A DNA stretch of 64,000 bases, from assembly GCA_014529385.2 (NCBI GenBank), contig CM043948.1:21947951-22011950 (forward strand), written 5' to 3'. Shown piece after piece: positions 1-10,039 of this stretch. Made by a program: the position numbers and the translations under genes. Under the pieces are notes generated by a model. That model had not been told where the DNA came from. It saw only the letters and a list, made by a program, of their open reading frames with translations, and ran no database searches. Position 1 is the stretch's first letter. Each line of letters begins with the position of its first letter. The stretch comes from Adiantum capillus-veneris. Taxonomy: Eukaryota; Streptophyta; Polypodiopsida; Polypodiales; Pteridaceae.

Positions 1-903
1 AAGACCTTTTGCAAATGGTCAATATGTTCCTCTCGTAGGAGAGAGTGTACACACAGGTCATCCATGTAAATTTCTAAGAATATTCTTAGGTATTCCTTGA
101 ATGCGTGAGTCATTAACCTTTGGAAAGTGGCTGGTGCATTAGTTAAGCCAAATGGCATAACTCGATACGCATAAATCCCCCATTCTGTGGCAAACGCTGT
201 TTTGTGTTAATCCTCCCTTGCTATTTCCAGTTGGTTGTATCCTGAAAACCCATCCAGAAAGGAATAAGCCCGTTTCCCAGCCACTCACTCAAGTACATAT
301 TCTGTGATTGGCAAGGGATAATTATCCCTTATGGTTGCTGCATTCACCTTCTTGAGGTTCACACACACTTGTAGTTTTCCATTCTTTTTGGAAATCTACC
401 ACAATGGGTGACACCCAATCTGTATGTTCAATCTCATAGATGAATTCATCTTCCATCAGTTTATCGATCTCTTCTTTGATTCGTTTAGCAAATGTGTCAT
501 TATATGCATAAGGACGTTGTTTGCTAGGGTTTGCATCCGATTTCAAAGGAATTGTATTTTGGCATATCAATGGATCAACTCCTTCGAGGTCTTTATAGGA
601 CCAAGAGAACACATCTTTATACTTCTTGAGAAGTTGTGTTAGTTGTTCTTCCTCCCCAGGCTCTAAATCGTTAGCTATATAGACCGGCTGAGGCTTTTCA
701 CCTGGTTATGCGAGGTCTATCTTTTTTGCATTTTCAGGCCCATCGTAAGATTCTTGGTTGGTTCTTTCCCTGACTGGTGGTGTCATTATGATTTTTCTGT
801 TCTGGATAGTAAATTTCCGATAGTGTGAAGGTACGTTCATGTTCCCCTTTTCTGACTCCCCTTTACCATCACTATCTTCTTCAGTAGTCCATATCTCTCT
901 CAT
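1..903 (-). pseudogene. pol: Reverse transcriptase of element A (N-terminal half and core), frameshifted
   Basis: The retroelement reverse transcriptase copies element RNA into DNA. From about 700 down to 320 the minus strand reads a typical lead-in (KYKDVFSWSYKDLEGVDP) and then TDWVSPIVV. At about 380, next to a run of T on the plus strand, the frame is lost, and the family sequence (KVNAAT, DGFSGYNQ, FGLTNAPATFQRL) continues in another frame to the window edge. The catalytic YMDD box is intact at about 50-75. A stop lies at 706, between the 65-residue segment and the lead-in. The thumb, RNase H and integrase lie outside the window. The RT assignment is firm; the frameshift means this copy could not make the protein. 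Confidence 0.85.
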
Positions 904-931
904 AGACCGTTTCAGTTCTTGGTATTTCTGT

Positions 932-1780
932 TTACGCTCCAGCTTGGTCGACTCTTGGTCTTTTGTTGTTTCTTTTTTTTATTTTTGAGATTTTTGTTTC
1001 AGTTCTAGCTTTTCGTACCTGTTTTATTTCCTCTCGCGTTCTTTCTATTCGATTTTTTGAGAATCTTCCTGATATTTGATCTTTTACACAATCCTCTGCT
1101 TTTACAAGCATCAAATAGTGAGTTTTACCTTTTATCCTGGGCATCAGGTTCTCTGTCGCTTTGTTTCCTGCTCATTTCCTCCTATAGCGTTCTTGGCGTC
1201 TAGGGTGTTGATTAGCAAAATCATTAAACTTGATATTCTCGGTTTTATTTCCACGCTCACTTGAGGTATCCGAACACTCATTATCTGCATCATCATTTAC
1301 TTCCAAATGTTCAGAGGAGTTGTAAAACTCTTCTTGTTCTGATGGTTCTACCGTCTCTTTTTCTGGTATAACGCTTACCATGTAATAGGGTAACACATCA
1401 TAGCCATCCTTATCACAAAATTTTGTTGTTGGACTGTCGGTAATGGTACAGACATCCAATGTTGCTAGTATGTGTTCCCATTCTAGAGGTTCCAAGGCAT
1501 CTTCATGGAAAGGTTCCGGAATATACTCCTTGTCCTCAATTTCTCTCTCTAATATGCATTCCTCTCTTCTTAAGCTTCCACAATGTGAAGCTCCGCACAT
1601 CCATAGCTCTTTTGGTTTCCCTAACCATGTTGGTAGTTCTGATCCTGCTACTGTAGCCGAATCAAACTCTTCCACAGGTGTTTGGTTCACATCTTTGTAA
1701 CTATTGTCTTTCAGGTGTATTTTAGTTGTTGTCTCGCCATGTCTGAGGTATATGTGGTCATAACCCCAATCTTGGACCAT
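932..1780 (-). pseudogene. Protease-RT linker region of element A
   Basis: This is the charged stretch between protease and RT in the polyprotein. It has one long open segment (1172-1780, 202 codons), a TGA, and then a lysine/arginine-rich segment to 932. I recognise no catalytic motif. A diverged homologue lies at 20312-20692, also minus: both contain MVQ(D/E)WGYD.IYL near the start, WMCGA in the middle and EPLEW further on. That makes it a conserved part of this element family rather than random open frame. The TGA at 1784-1786 separates it from the protease; the related fragment has sense codons there. Confidence 0.6.
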
Positions 1781-1783
1781 CTT

Positions 1784-2832
1784 TCATTGTCGCATGAATG
1801 GTCGTCCCAAGATGTTCTCATAATTGTTCTTTTTATCGAAATCGACTATTGCAAATTTATGCTCATACTCGATTCCGCACGAAGTGACAATCACTTTTTC
1901 TAAGAGTCCTAGAGGCTTCTCCATGAACCCATCTGCCAATTGCAGTTTCATTCTGGTAGCCCTCAAAGCTGGTTTTCCCCATTTTTCCAGATTTCCTTGG
2001 TGGCGATAGCAACTCCCGCTCCACTGTCAAGAATAGCTTTGGAAATTACTCCTTGGAATTCTACTGGTAGCGTGGTGTTTCCATCTTCTCCCTCGCAATA
2101 TTCTCCAACCTTATTCAATGGTACTGGCCTAGTGTTTAGCTGGGGCCTGTCCAACTCTCTGATTCCTTGTTGTAGCTTCAAGGTGGGGTCTTTCACTCCA
2201 AATTTTTCGAGGCATTTTCCTACTGTGGTCCACATGTTTGGCCTTAACCTTAGGAGTTCTGCTAACATGATTGTGCATGCCACCGGAGTGGATAACAACT
2301 CAATCAATCCTTGTGAATCCATCACCTTGTTAGAAGAAAGTCTTTGAGATGGGATTGCTCTCACTTCCGACTTAGCTTCATACTCTCCTAGGTAAGAGGG
2401 TAACGTTCTCAACGAATCTGGTTGGCTGTGCCCCAAACTAATTGATCCTTGGTCTCTCCCTTGTGAATTTATCTCAAATTTCATTTGCGACCTTGCCTCA
2501 AATTCTTCAATAGGAGGTAAGATCACATTCTTTTCTTTTCTCGTGCTATTCAGGTGGTTACTCATCCTATTAGCCTTGTTGGCCTCTCGGATTTGCTTCC
2601 ACAGATCGTCTAGACCGTTACAGTCCTTACCCATTTCTGCCAATATTTTAGGTTGGAACCCGTCACTTGCCCCATCGGTGGTATTTGGCACTATGATAGG
2701 CTCTCCTTTGAACTCATAGGCATTAGTGAGTCTTTCCTTTGTTTCCACATGTTTCTCTAAAGTTGGTTGGATAGGGCTTGGAGCTGGTTCTTCATGCCAA
2801 TTTGCAGGTTTACCCAACGGGTCTTCCATCAA
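1784..2832 (-). pseudogene. Aspartic protease region of element A, one frameshift
   Basis: The retropepsin would cut the polyprotein. The active-site motif reads LDSGAGVAIA near 2010-2040, and the flap/C-terminal motif ENILGRPFM lies near 1790. The two halves are in different frames. The shift falls at about 1990 in an A-run, where WKNGEN reads in place of the family WKKWGK. The first 250 codons before the active site are hydrophilic and continue the gag C-terminus. The fragment at 20702-21031 keeps the same motifs (IDSGVG; then YDVIL). Inactive here because of the frame change. Confidence 0.8.
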
Positions 2833-2844
2833 TGATTGAGCCGT

Positions 2845-4164
2845 CTAGATCATCTTTTTACACATATCCAACCTCTGTTTTTCTATTTCTGCATATGGAT
2901 AAGTCATCCACCTTTGCTCCTGGGTTTGGTTCTTTTTAAGTCGAGCTTCATAAGCTTTTAGAAGCGCATCCAGCTGCTCATTTACCTTGTTTGCCAGTAC
3001 AGATCCTCTTGATCCTACACTTTTGGGCTCTGCTATTTCCTTGGGTACTATGGCTGCTGTGGTGTGTGAGCTTAAGCTAGCTAGATCCTCTAACCGCTCC
3101 AATCTGTCCTTTGTATGTTTCAACTCCTCGGATAGGGCTGTTTGCTCTCGTTATTTCCTAGCTTTCCTACGCGCCTTTCTAGCTTTCCAAGTGCTTCTTT
3201 GATTTTTCATTTCTGAACTTTGGGCATCGGTTTTTGGTTCTTCAACTATGGGTTCATTCGTCCTTCTTTGAGCTTGGGCTCGTGTTACCGCCTGAATAGG
3301 TATGATTGTTTCATTTTCCGATCCTCCGTTGGAAGGTACTGCTTCTAACATGTTGAAGGTGGTTTTTGCTCCTTTGCTCGGGTTTTTAGGGCAATCAGGA
3401 ATCAAGTGAGTAATTCCACATTCTGGGCAATACGCATTGACTCTAATGATTTCATCATGAGGACAGTCCCTTAGCCAATGGTCTCCACCACACTTGTAGC
3501 AGGGTCCCTTGGGTTGTTGAGGTGCTCCTTGAGCTCCTATTTGTTGAAAAGCATGCCTCTGTCCGCCCATGCCTCCATTGGCAATGAACATCAGTGTTCG
3601 TTCATCTAGGCTATATCTTCCTTCTCCTACTACCTGTGTAGCAGTTGGTGGTCCTTGATTTCCTATCATGCTCCATGGTTCTGGTGTTGAGGGTTCTTCC
3701 GGTGGATAATAGACAGGGTTTTCCGCATATCCATTGGGATCTTCATAATATGCATGCATAGGCACCAAAGCCTTATCCTTTGATTCAGTTACTGTCGGTG
3801 TGTATCTTATACCAACTGGTCGGAATCCTGGTAGGGGTGGTTGTTGCCCCAACACCGGTTGTGGTCTTTCTACACCTACAGGTCCTGGTAAGTTGCCTGC
3901 TTGATATCTAGGCATCAGTGGAACTTGAGGGGAAGCTACTGGAGCTTGGGGAGCGTAAGGTCTCTCTCTCACATATCCCTTATTATAATAACATTCCTCG
4001 GTCCCATGGTTTGTCCATTTTTGTTCTATAGCACACCACTTGGGCTGTTTAGCCTGGGGTTTGGCGTACAAGTTGATCTTTTTTAGCACTTCATCGACGA
4101 GCTGCTCCTGGTTTACAACTACTTCTCCTTTCAGTGCTGTCTTAGAAGACTTGCTTCCACTTTG
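2845..4164 (-). pseudogene. gag: Gag C-terminal region of element A with two zinc knuckles
   Basis: The nucleocapsid part of Gag packages element RNA. Two CCHC-type motifs lie close together: CYKCGGDHWLRDC near 3465-3505 and CPECGITHLIPDC near 3390-3430. Upstream is a proline/glutamine-rich linker, and downstream a strongly basic stretch (WKARKARRKARK) that ends in TAA at 3151. A further helical, glutamate/lysine-rich segment runs to TAG at 2845. Both stops are in the same frame as gag, and no frame change is needed across 4164-2845. The stops are consistent with point mutations, or with readthrough, which I cannot test here. Confidence 0.75.
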
Positions 4165-4968
4165 CTATGAAGACGACTCGTCATCAAGGTCCTTGTACTC
4201 CCCCTCTTTGTAGACCGCACAATTGTCCACAAGGTAAAGAGCCTCCTTGGTCAATTCATTCAACTTCGTGCTCCTCTTCATATGTAAGTCTTTCTGGAGA
4301 TCTGCATTCCTTAGTCCTTGGATGAATATCAACATAAGTCTGGACTGAGTTGGTAGTTCTTCAACAGGACAGAACTTAACATATCTTTTTAGTCTTAGGG
4401 CTGCCTTTCGTATAGATTCTCCATCTTTCTGTTTGAATTTGTGGATCTGTGAGACGGTATTATGAGCTATTCCCCTTTGTGAGAATTCCTCGATAAACTC
4501 GTCAAACACTTCCTCCATAGACTCAAAATCTCTACGCTCTACAGAGTCGAACCAAGTGGTAGAATCATCCTCTAGGGTTAGTCCAAACCCTGCAAATTGG
4601 GTAGGAAAATCTAACACCTCTTCGGCTCTAATTACACGCACAAAGGCTGCTACATGATCTCTTGGGTCTCTGCTTTCTGTGTATTTCTTGTTTACCCATT
4701 TTTGGACTTGAGAAGGTCTAATTCTTCGATGGTCTACAAACCTCATCATTGGATCCCCCCGTCCTAGTCGATATACCTCCTCAGGCCTTCTGTGATAGGT
4801 TGGTTCCTCTCCCAATGGTGCTCCTAAGCCATAATTTCTAACGGTTCTTGCTGGAGGTGGTTCTTCTCTTCGAACTTGTTCTATGGGTGGTCCTCCCGGC
4901 TTTGTTGACCCTTGTGTCTTTGGCTTACTCTCTGCCTGATACCTTGAATAGAGTGGTGGTTCTTGCAA
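4165..4968 (-). pseudogene. gag: Gag capsid domain of element A
   Basis: The capsid protein assembles the retroelement particle. The segment has the plant retrotransposon gag pattern: an aromatic TTWFDSVE, then VFDEFIEEFSQR, then the KQKDGESIRKAALRLKRY helix, and LMLIFIQGLRNADLQKDL. Upstream the segment is proline-rich and basic. It is 267 codons long and ends in TAG at 4165, in frame with the zinc-knuckle segment. Between this segment and the next one upstream (4968-5047) there are three in-frame stops, at 5047 and two TGA further down. Confidence 0.75.
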
Positions 4969-5046
4969 ATCCCTGAGCCCTCGTGCGGCTTGATTACCAT
5001 CTCAGTTTCGGTCTGATTCCATTGTTGCACTCTGTCAAAGCCATGC

Positions 5047-6009
5047 CTACAATGATGGTTGGTTTGCTGGTTGGTCTTGGTTGTTGAATACTTGCGGTCG
5101 GGTGGAATGTGAGGTTGCCCCATACTCATCTGAAAAAGGATTCGTTGACTTGCTTGGGGTGTAGGTGGCTCTTGGCACTTCCTCAGGGGCATATGCTGAT
5201 GCTCCTGGACCTGTTGCCCTCTCTACCTCCTGTGGGAGAATACGTTGGTATTCTTGCCCGTATCTATCAACAAAAACTATGCCCTTCCCCGTAGCAGTTT
5301 CGTAAGAGAATAAGTAAAGAACCTTGTCTTTGCTTAATTCATTTATGTATGGTTCTTTGCTGCGAAAGTAAGAGACTATACCCTCACTCTCTTGCTTGTA
5401 GATTCCCACGTCCTCGTTATAAGTTGGAACCCTGGTTGTTTTCTTATCATACATAAAAATAGCTCCGGGCCGATCAATGTTTGGTGGCGGTTCTTGAGCT
5501 TCTAAAACCATTTTTCCTTTCACCACGTTATCTCCATATCTGTTGTAATCTTTAGGGTTACTAACTATTAAATAGTGGTTCCCCTTTTCGTCTCGAAATC
5601 TATCTCCATCATCATACACTCGGATTATCTCCAATCTTTGACCTGTCCTCTCTTCGATACAAATGCACTTGCGGCCTCGATAGTCAGAATAGACTAGGGC
5701 TCCTCTTGAGTTTGTTCCCTCTAAGAAGATCACCGTGAGCTTGGAAACATTCAAAGGATTTTGGGAGGTGCTTCCTCCTTGCATAGGTCCATCATAGGTG
5801 AAACCTCCTGGCTGTTGACTACCCATCATGAAGAAAGATTTGTCTGACGAAGTGTCAGTATCACTACCTTCCTCAATAATCGGTGCTAGCGGGTCTATCC
5901 TTGCCTGAGTTACACTCTCTTCGGTGGACACTAAGCTACCTTGGTCACCTGCCACCTTCTGGTCTCTAACAATGTATCTTCCTGATCTTAAATTCATCAA
6001 ACTTATCAA
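5047..6009 (-). pseudogene. N-terminal ORF of element A, function unknown
   Basis: An open segment of 320 codons precedes the capsid domain in the same frame. It starts with MISLMNLRSGR and is mostly hydrophilic. No known domain is visible to me. It alternates acidic and aromatic stretches (VYSDYRGRKC, VDRYGQEYQR) and ends with a proline/serine-rich tail before TAG at 5047. A start methionine at 6009 or at 5997 is equally plausible. It may be the N-terminal part of Gag, or a separate leader protein as in several Tat/Athila elements. Confidence 0.5.
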
Positions 6010-7810
6010 TGAAACTTATCACAAATCCAACCACTCACCTGGCAAAGAGTCAATTTCTGCACAACTTCTTGCTTTGTTTTGCTGAATATACATGTACACA
6101 AGCGTTTTAATTTCGGCAATTGAATCAAAGCATTTATCTGCTAGAGGTTATCTTAGTAATGATTGGTATAACTGGAGAGTTAATCTCAACACACTACTGT
6201 ATTTTATGCACTGCTGATGTTCTGGATTAGGTTTGCTAATCTGAAACAGTACTACCCTCAGATGTTGGTCAGTTTACGCGAAAAGTCTGAATTCAGTCTT
6301 TGCTTCGTCACATGGGCAAACAAGGTCCAAATTCACTTCTGAAAGAAGTTATGGAATCCCTAAGTCCAATAGAATCTCACTGTCTATGCTAGGTCTTTGC
6401 AGTATGCCCCAATAGACATCCTACGCGTAGGATGTCTCCTGCTGTGTTTTGCCTGGATTTTTGCACTGTGGTTTTCCCTTGTTGTGCTGAGCTTACAGCT
6501 GCTTTTACTTTTTGATTTGGACACCTATTAGCTGGTCAATGAGTCAGAAACCTGTTCCGACGGCCTGTTGCTGATATTGATCAGTCTAATCAACTCCAAT
6601 TTGGACCAAAATTGACTAGGAGGCTTGCCTTAAGCTATACAACACCTTACTATGCTCAAAGTCAAAGTCTAGCTTCAATTTCTTGCATTAGACATCCTAC
6701 GCGTAGGATGTCTTTTTCATTAGAATGGCTTCAAACTCAAAGCCCAGGCTCCCCTTGAGTTGCTGATCACTTTGGTATACTCAAAATTTAGTTTGGAGTC
6801 CAAGATCACTCAAAAGACATCCTACGCGTAGGATGTCTTTTTGGCCCGTTTGACCCCAGACTTGTCCCACACCTTCCCCTTGATGTCAGTAACCCAGTGG
6901 TATGCTTAGATTTTGGTTTGGATGTCAAAAGTCCCAAATTTCAGTTGTTCTTGCCTTTTTCAGTCAAAAGTGCTAAAGTCCGCTTTGAATCCAATTTTCT
7001 CACCCAAATGAGGTGAAACCCCTTTCAGTCACTCAATATATCATGCAAGACATGCTCATGTAGCCATCTTATGGTTATGGTCTCAAAATAATGTTTTAGC
7101 ACTATTTGGGTAGGATGTCTGGCAATTTCAGTCTATCTGGCCTTATCCTGTCAAGATATGGCCAAATTTCCACTTTCCAGTTGAAATTAGGGTAAACCCT
7201 ACCTTCTGAACACACTGGTCAACTCAAAATCCCAAAATTCCTCCCAGATTAGCCTGTAGACATCCTACGCGTAGGATGTCTCCTGGCTTAAAATTAAAAA
7301 AAAATTCTGACAGGAATGCTCTTGATGCTCTGTAGACCTATCAGAAACACTCACAGTAACTTTTGGACTTCAATTAGGCTTTCGAACACACTTTTGCGTC
7401 TTTTTGAGTCTTTTACAAACTTGTAATGACTTTACCAAGCAAGTGTTCATGCATGAATTGCTCTAGATCTTGAATCATGATGTCCTACTTACTCTACTCC
7501 TACCTATCATGTGAAATGGTGATAATGGTTTTTTTGGTTGCTTTTAGGTCTCTCCGGACTCTCAAGCTCTCCTCTCACTGCTTCTACCACTCCAACTCTT
7601 AACCTAGAACTCGACTACTACCTAAAACTACCCAAGTCTACCTCATCTACCTAAGTCGAAGGATCTAGGCGAGACACACGCTTCCTAGACTCCCTCTAAG
7701 ACCTAGAGAGTCCTCCACCCTCTGATCCTATCTAAATGTAAAGGGAGACTCTTGGCAAGCCAAAAATCTCAATCCTCAAGGATTAGTCTCGGTAACCTAC
7801 CTAAGGTTTT
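6010..7810 (-). other. Leader (5' untranslated region) of element A
   Basis: About 1.8 kb between the primer-binding site and the first ORF contains no convincing coding region on either strand. It carries four exact copies of a 24-bp palindrome and one half-copy, described separately. The rest is unremarkable, moderately AT-rich DNA. In LTR elements this is where RNA dimerisation and packaging signals lie; that role is inferred here only from position. Confidence 0.6.
6414..7281. repeat. Array of four perfect 24-bp palindromes in the leader of A
   Basis: The half-site AGACATCCTACG followed by its reverse complement CGTAGGATGTCT occurs at 6414-6437, 6690-6713, 6815-6838 and 7258-7281. The third copy extends to a 28-bp palindrome (6813-6840). 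A half-site (GGGTAGGATGTCT) lies at 7108-7120 and another in the LTR at 8181-8194. As RNA each copy would fold into a 10-bp stem with a CGCG loop, and that loop is itself self-complementary. The same array, with one changed base per copy, is found at 28113-28992. Confidence 0.95.
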
Positions 7811-7831
7811 CGTCCCCGGTAGCGGCGCTAA
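7811..7831 (-). promoter_or_regulatory. Primer-binding site of element A
   Basis: Directly after the LTR end (CCAACA on the minus strand) comes TTAGCGCCGCTACCGGGG. It resembles the TTGGCGCCGTTGCCGGGG type common in plant Ty3 elements. Minus-strand DNA synthesis would be primed here by a tRNA 3' end. One base differs from the usual TGGCGCC start, so the site may be slightly decayed. Confidence 0.65.
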
Positions 7832-8766
7832 TGTTGGACGGGTACGCCGCGGCGGACGTCAGCACAGCGAGAACTCACCTAACATGTAATGTCAGCTAAG
7901 GACGAAGCTCGACCCGTAGGCGAGTGGAAGCAAGCATAAGGTGTCAACCTACACTCGACCTACTCCTAACTAATTCCTAAAGAGGTCTCTACCAATTGTC
8001 TAAGTCACAGCCTTCAAGAGTGCATAAGAGGAAACTTCCTACAACGCTTCCTAGAGCCGAACACCCATCAAACAATCTCGAAACAACATAGAACTTGAAG
8101 GAGACCCTACTAATACCAATAGGTCTCTCTCCCTAAGGTCTATGAACCAAAATCCGGACCCAAAACACCTGGTGCAGAAACACGTAGGATGTCTGGCCAA
8201 AATCTGCAGGTCTTCGTTTCCAAAATATAAAGTGCTTAATGTGTAGTTCTACTCAATGTGAACGTGTGGATATGCTGCAATGCAAAATCGGACAACGTAT
8301 ACTCACCCAAACACCCGATGAAGCTGGTAGAAGGAGCTTGCAAAACCGGACCGTACGCGCGCAATGTAGGTATCGGCGCATAGCTCTCATCGGGGGCAAC
8401 ACGCTGCACTTCTTCGCACTCGATTCCGACTACCAAAGCACACGTAGAGTCAAGATGAAGCTCACACTCTCTCTCTCTCGTACACAGTACGCTCACTCAC
8501 AGACTTCAAACTTGTTTCAAAATGACAAAAGGTTTTTCATTAAGGTCAAAAAGTGGTATATATACCTTACAATTTCTCAAACCCTAAAGTTACAAAATCA
8601 ACCATCTACTCAGTCTAACTATCAAAACTGGGATACAATCTAGAAACTTCTGTAAGTCCCAATAATTACAAGGTGAAAATTCAGGTTTTCCTCAATGAAT
8701 GAATAATTACAAAAACTAATAATCCTCCGAGTAGTTATTGCCATGGGGTGTGTCCAGCTTCTAACA
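7832..8766 (-). repeat. 935-bp LTR shared by element A and unit X copy 1
   Basis: On the minus strand it starts TGTTAGAAGCTGGACAC and ends GTCCAACA, with the expected TG...CA ends. It is preceded by a G-rich polypurine tract and followed by a primer-binding site, so it serves as the 3' LTR of X and the 5' LTR of A. The matching LTR in X copy 2 is 32656-32973 plus 41044-41658. A TATA-like palindrome GGTATATATACC lies at 8555-8566 (32856-32867 in copy 2) and may be the promoter core. Confidence 0.85.
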
Positions 8767-8785
8767 CTCCCCCCCCTCTTTGCTC
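8767..8785 (-). promoter_or_regulatory. Polypurine tract before the LTR, copy 1
   Basis: The minus strand reads GAGCAAAGAGGGGGGGGAG directly before the LTR start TGTTAG. This is the usual primer for plus-strand DNA synthesis. Copy 2 has the same tract at 32638-32655. Confidence 0.8.
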
Positions 8786-8818
8786 ATGTCGTCCCCGACA
8801 TGGCCTTGATCTGCTGCT

Positions 8819-10036
8819 TCATCTTATCGTTTCTCGCATCTTTAGCAATGATTCGTACCTGGCATGTAGGTTCAGCTTTGTTGGGCCAAAAATGTCCGTA
8901 TTCATGGTGAAGAACCCGGTATAGAATGCTTCTTCAAAATCCTGGAGGTGATAGGATGGTAGAAACATGATCCTTTGATACAGCGCATGTATCACCTCCT
9001 TGGAAGGCTGACCTGACAGATCATAGGCGCATCTGTATGTATCCTGGAAGAAGAAGATGTTGTCAGTCACCTGGCCTGGCTTGAAGGTCTTGAACACTGC
9101 TAAGATGGTTCTGCAGATTTTCCTCATCATAATGCATGTAAGGTCAGGTGAGCCAGTGAACAATTTTATGGCGCCCGTTGGGGTTTTCACCATGTATTGG
9201 ACACTTATTCTCTCACCTGCCTTCACGCCCGGCAGCTTTGGGTAGTTCAGCCAAGTTGGTTGGCTTCTTTGCAAAATTTCCTGTGCCTTCCACGTCCTAA
9301 CCCTTGGTAGAGGACAAGAGCTAAGGTTGTCTCTGATATTTTTAGGTGCCTCTACCAAGTGGATTAGGTATTGTGGGTACTTTGTAAGCCAAACCTTCCT
9401 CCACTTTGGCTGAGAATCCACAATAACCTTAACTCCTTCTGGATTTGTGGTGTCTACATTGTAGAGAGGTACAACTGGCTCTTCTCTGATCCACTTGTTT
9501 ATTGTAGTTGCCTCATATTTCAACAATGGATATGGGAGAGAGGGTTGAAGCCACTCACCCCTGAGATTGCTGGCGTCGATCTTCTGAAGGGTCATAGATT
9601 TGAAGACCCTGTGCTCCCACTCCAAGGCTTCCTTCGTGGTTTCTCTAAGCTCTTCCTCTATTGCCTTACGCAATTTTTCCTCCTCTTCTTGTGTGAGATC
9701 CTGTGGCTCTTGAGAGGATCCTGCTATGATTTCCTCTTGCATAGGTGTGTCCACAGGATCTACCACATTTTTGAGGTCGATGCCCTGATTGGCAGCCGGC
9801 CCTGAGTTTTCTGCCTCTCCTCCTTGCTGGCCTTTCAACTCCTCAATTTTCCTGAGGAGTGTTTTCTTTTCCGCTTCAGCTTGTCCGCCCATATTCACGA
9901 GGAGGTCATTAAGTTCGGCGTTTATTCTTTCCGCCTCCTCGAGCTTTATCTTCATGCTTTCCACTTCTTCTTGTAGTGATTTTTGGCCCTCTTCCATTCT
10001 AGTTTGCATGACTATAGAACCTTCAGCCATCATCAA
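8819..10036 (-). CDS. Unit X copy 1, ORF X2 (405 codons), unknown
   Basis: The product is not recognised. It begins with a coiled-coil region (roughly residues 1-75, glutamate/lysine/leucine-rich), then an acidic linker. From about residue 150 there is a globular part with many aromatic and hydrophobic residues (WLTKYPQYLIHLVEAP; FFFQDTYRCAYDLSG; HARYESLLKM). I see no zinc knuckle, protease, RT, RNase H or integrase motif. The ORF is in the same frame as X1 upstream and separated from it only by TAG at 10040. It lies just before the polypurine tract, so it is the 3'-most ORF of the unit. Copy 2 (31387-32604) is the same length with scattered amino-acid differences, so the frame has survived intact in both. 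No host gene is suggested. Confidence 0.6.
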   Translation of the reverse strand: MMMAEGSIVMQTRMEEGQKSLQEEVESMKIKLEEAERINAELNDLLVNMGGQAEAEKKTLLRKIEELKGQQGGEAENSGPAANQGIDLKNVVDPVDTPMQEEIIAGSSQEPQDLTQEEEEKLRKAIEEELRETTKEALEWEHRVFKSMTLQKIDASNLRGEWLQPSLPYPLLKYEATTINKWIREEPVVPLYNVDTTNPEGVKVIVDSQPKWRKVWLTKYPQYLIHLVEAPKNIRDNLSSCPLPRVRTWKAQEILQRSQPTWLNYPKLPGVKAGERISVQYMVKTPTGAIKLFTGSPDLTCIMMRKICRTILAVFKTFKPGQVTDNIFFFQDTYRCAYDLSGQPSKEVIHALYQRIMFLPSYHLQDFEEAFYTGFFTMNTDIFGPTKLNLHARYESLLKMRETIR

Positions 10037-10039
10037 TCT

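Larger units (their letters stand above)
1..8766 (-). mobile_element. Ty3 LTR retrotransposon A, 3' part beyond the window
   Basis: Read on the minus strand the order is LTR (8766-7832), primer-binding site, a 1.8 kb leader, gag-like ORFs with two zinc knuckles, protease, and reverse transcriptase up to its YMDD box at the window edge. The 6009-1963 stretch is a single frame interrupted only by stop codons. Below it the frame changes at about 1990, between 932 and 903, and at about 380. It is therefore a decayed copy as it stands. The order protease then RT, and the absence of any chromodomain signal in the visible part, fit the Tat/Athila side of Ty3 elements; that placement is inference. 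The LTR also flanks unit X, so A and X sit in a tandem arrangement sharing one LTR. Confidence 0.85.

Noticed and set aside
6414-7281. CRISPR-like array from regularly placed repeats
   Set aside because: The repeats are perfect palindromes with irregular long spacing inside a plant retroelement leader; no cas genes, and spacers are not of CRISPR size.
8236-8643. Overlapping short ORFs in the X/A LTR on both strands (also 40902-41254)
   Set aside because: They lie inside LTR sequence on opposite strands and show no protein pattern.
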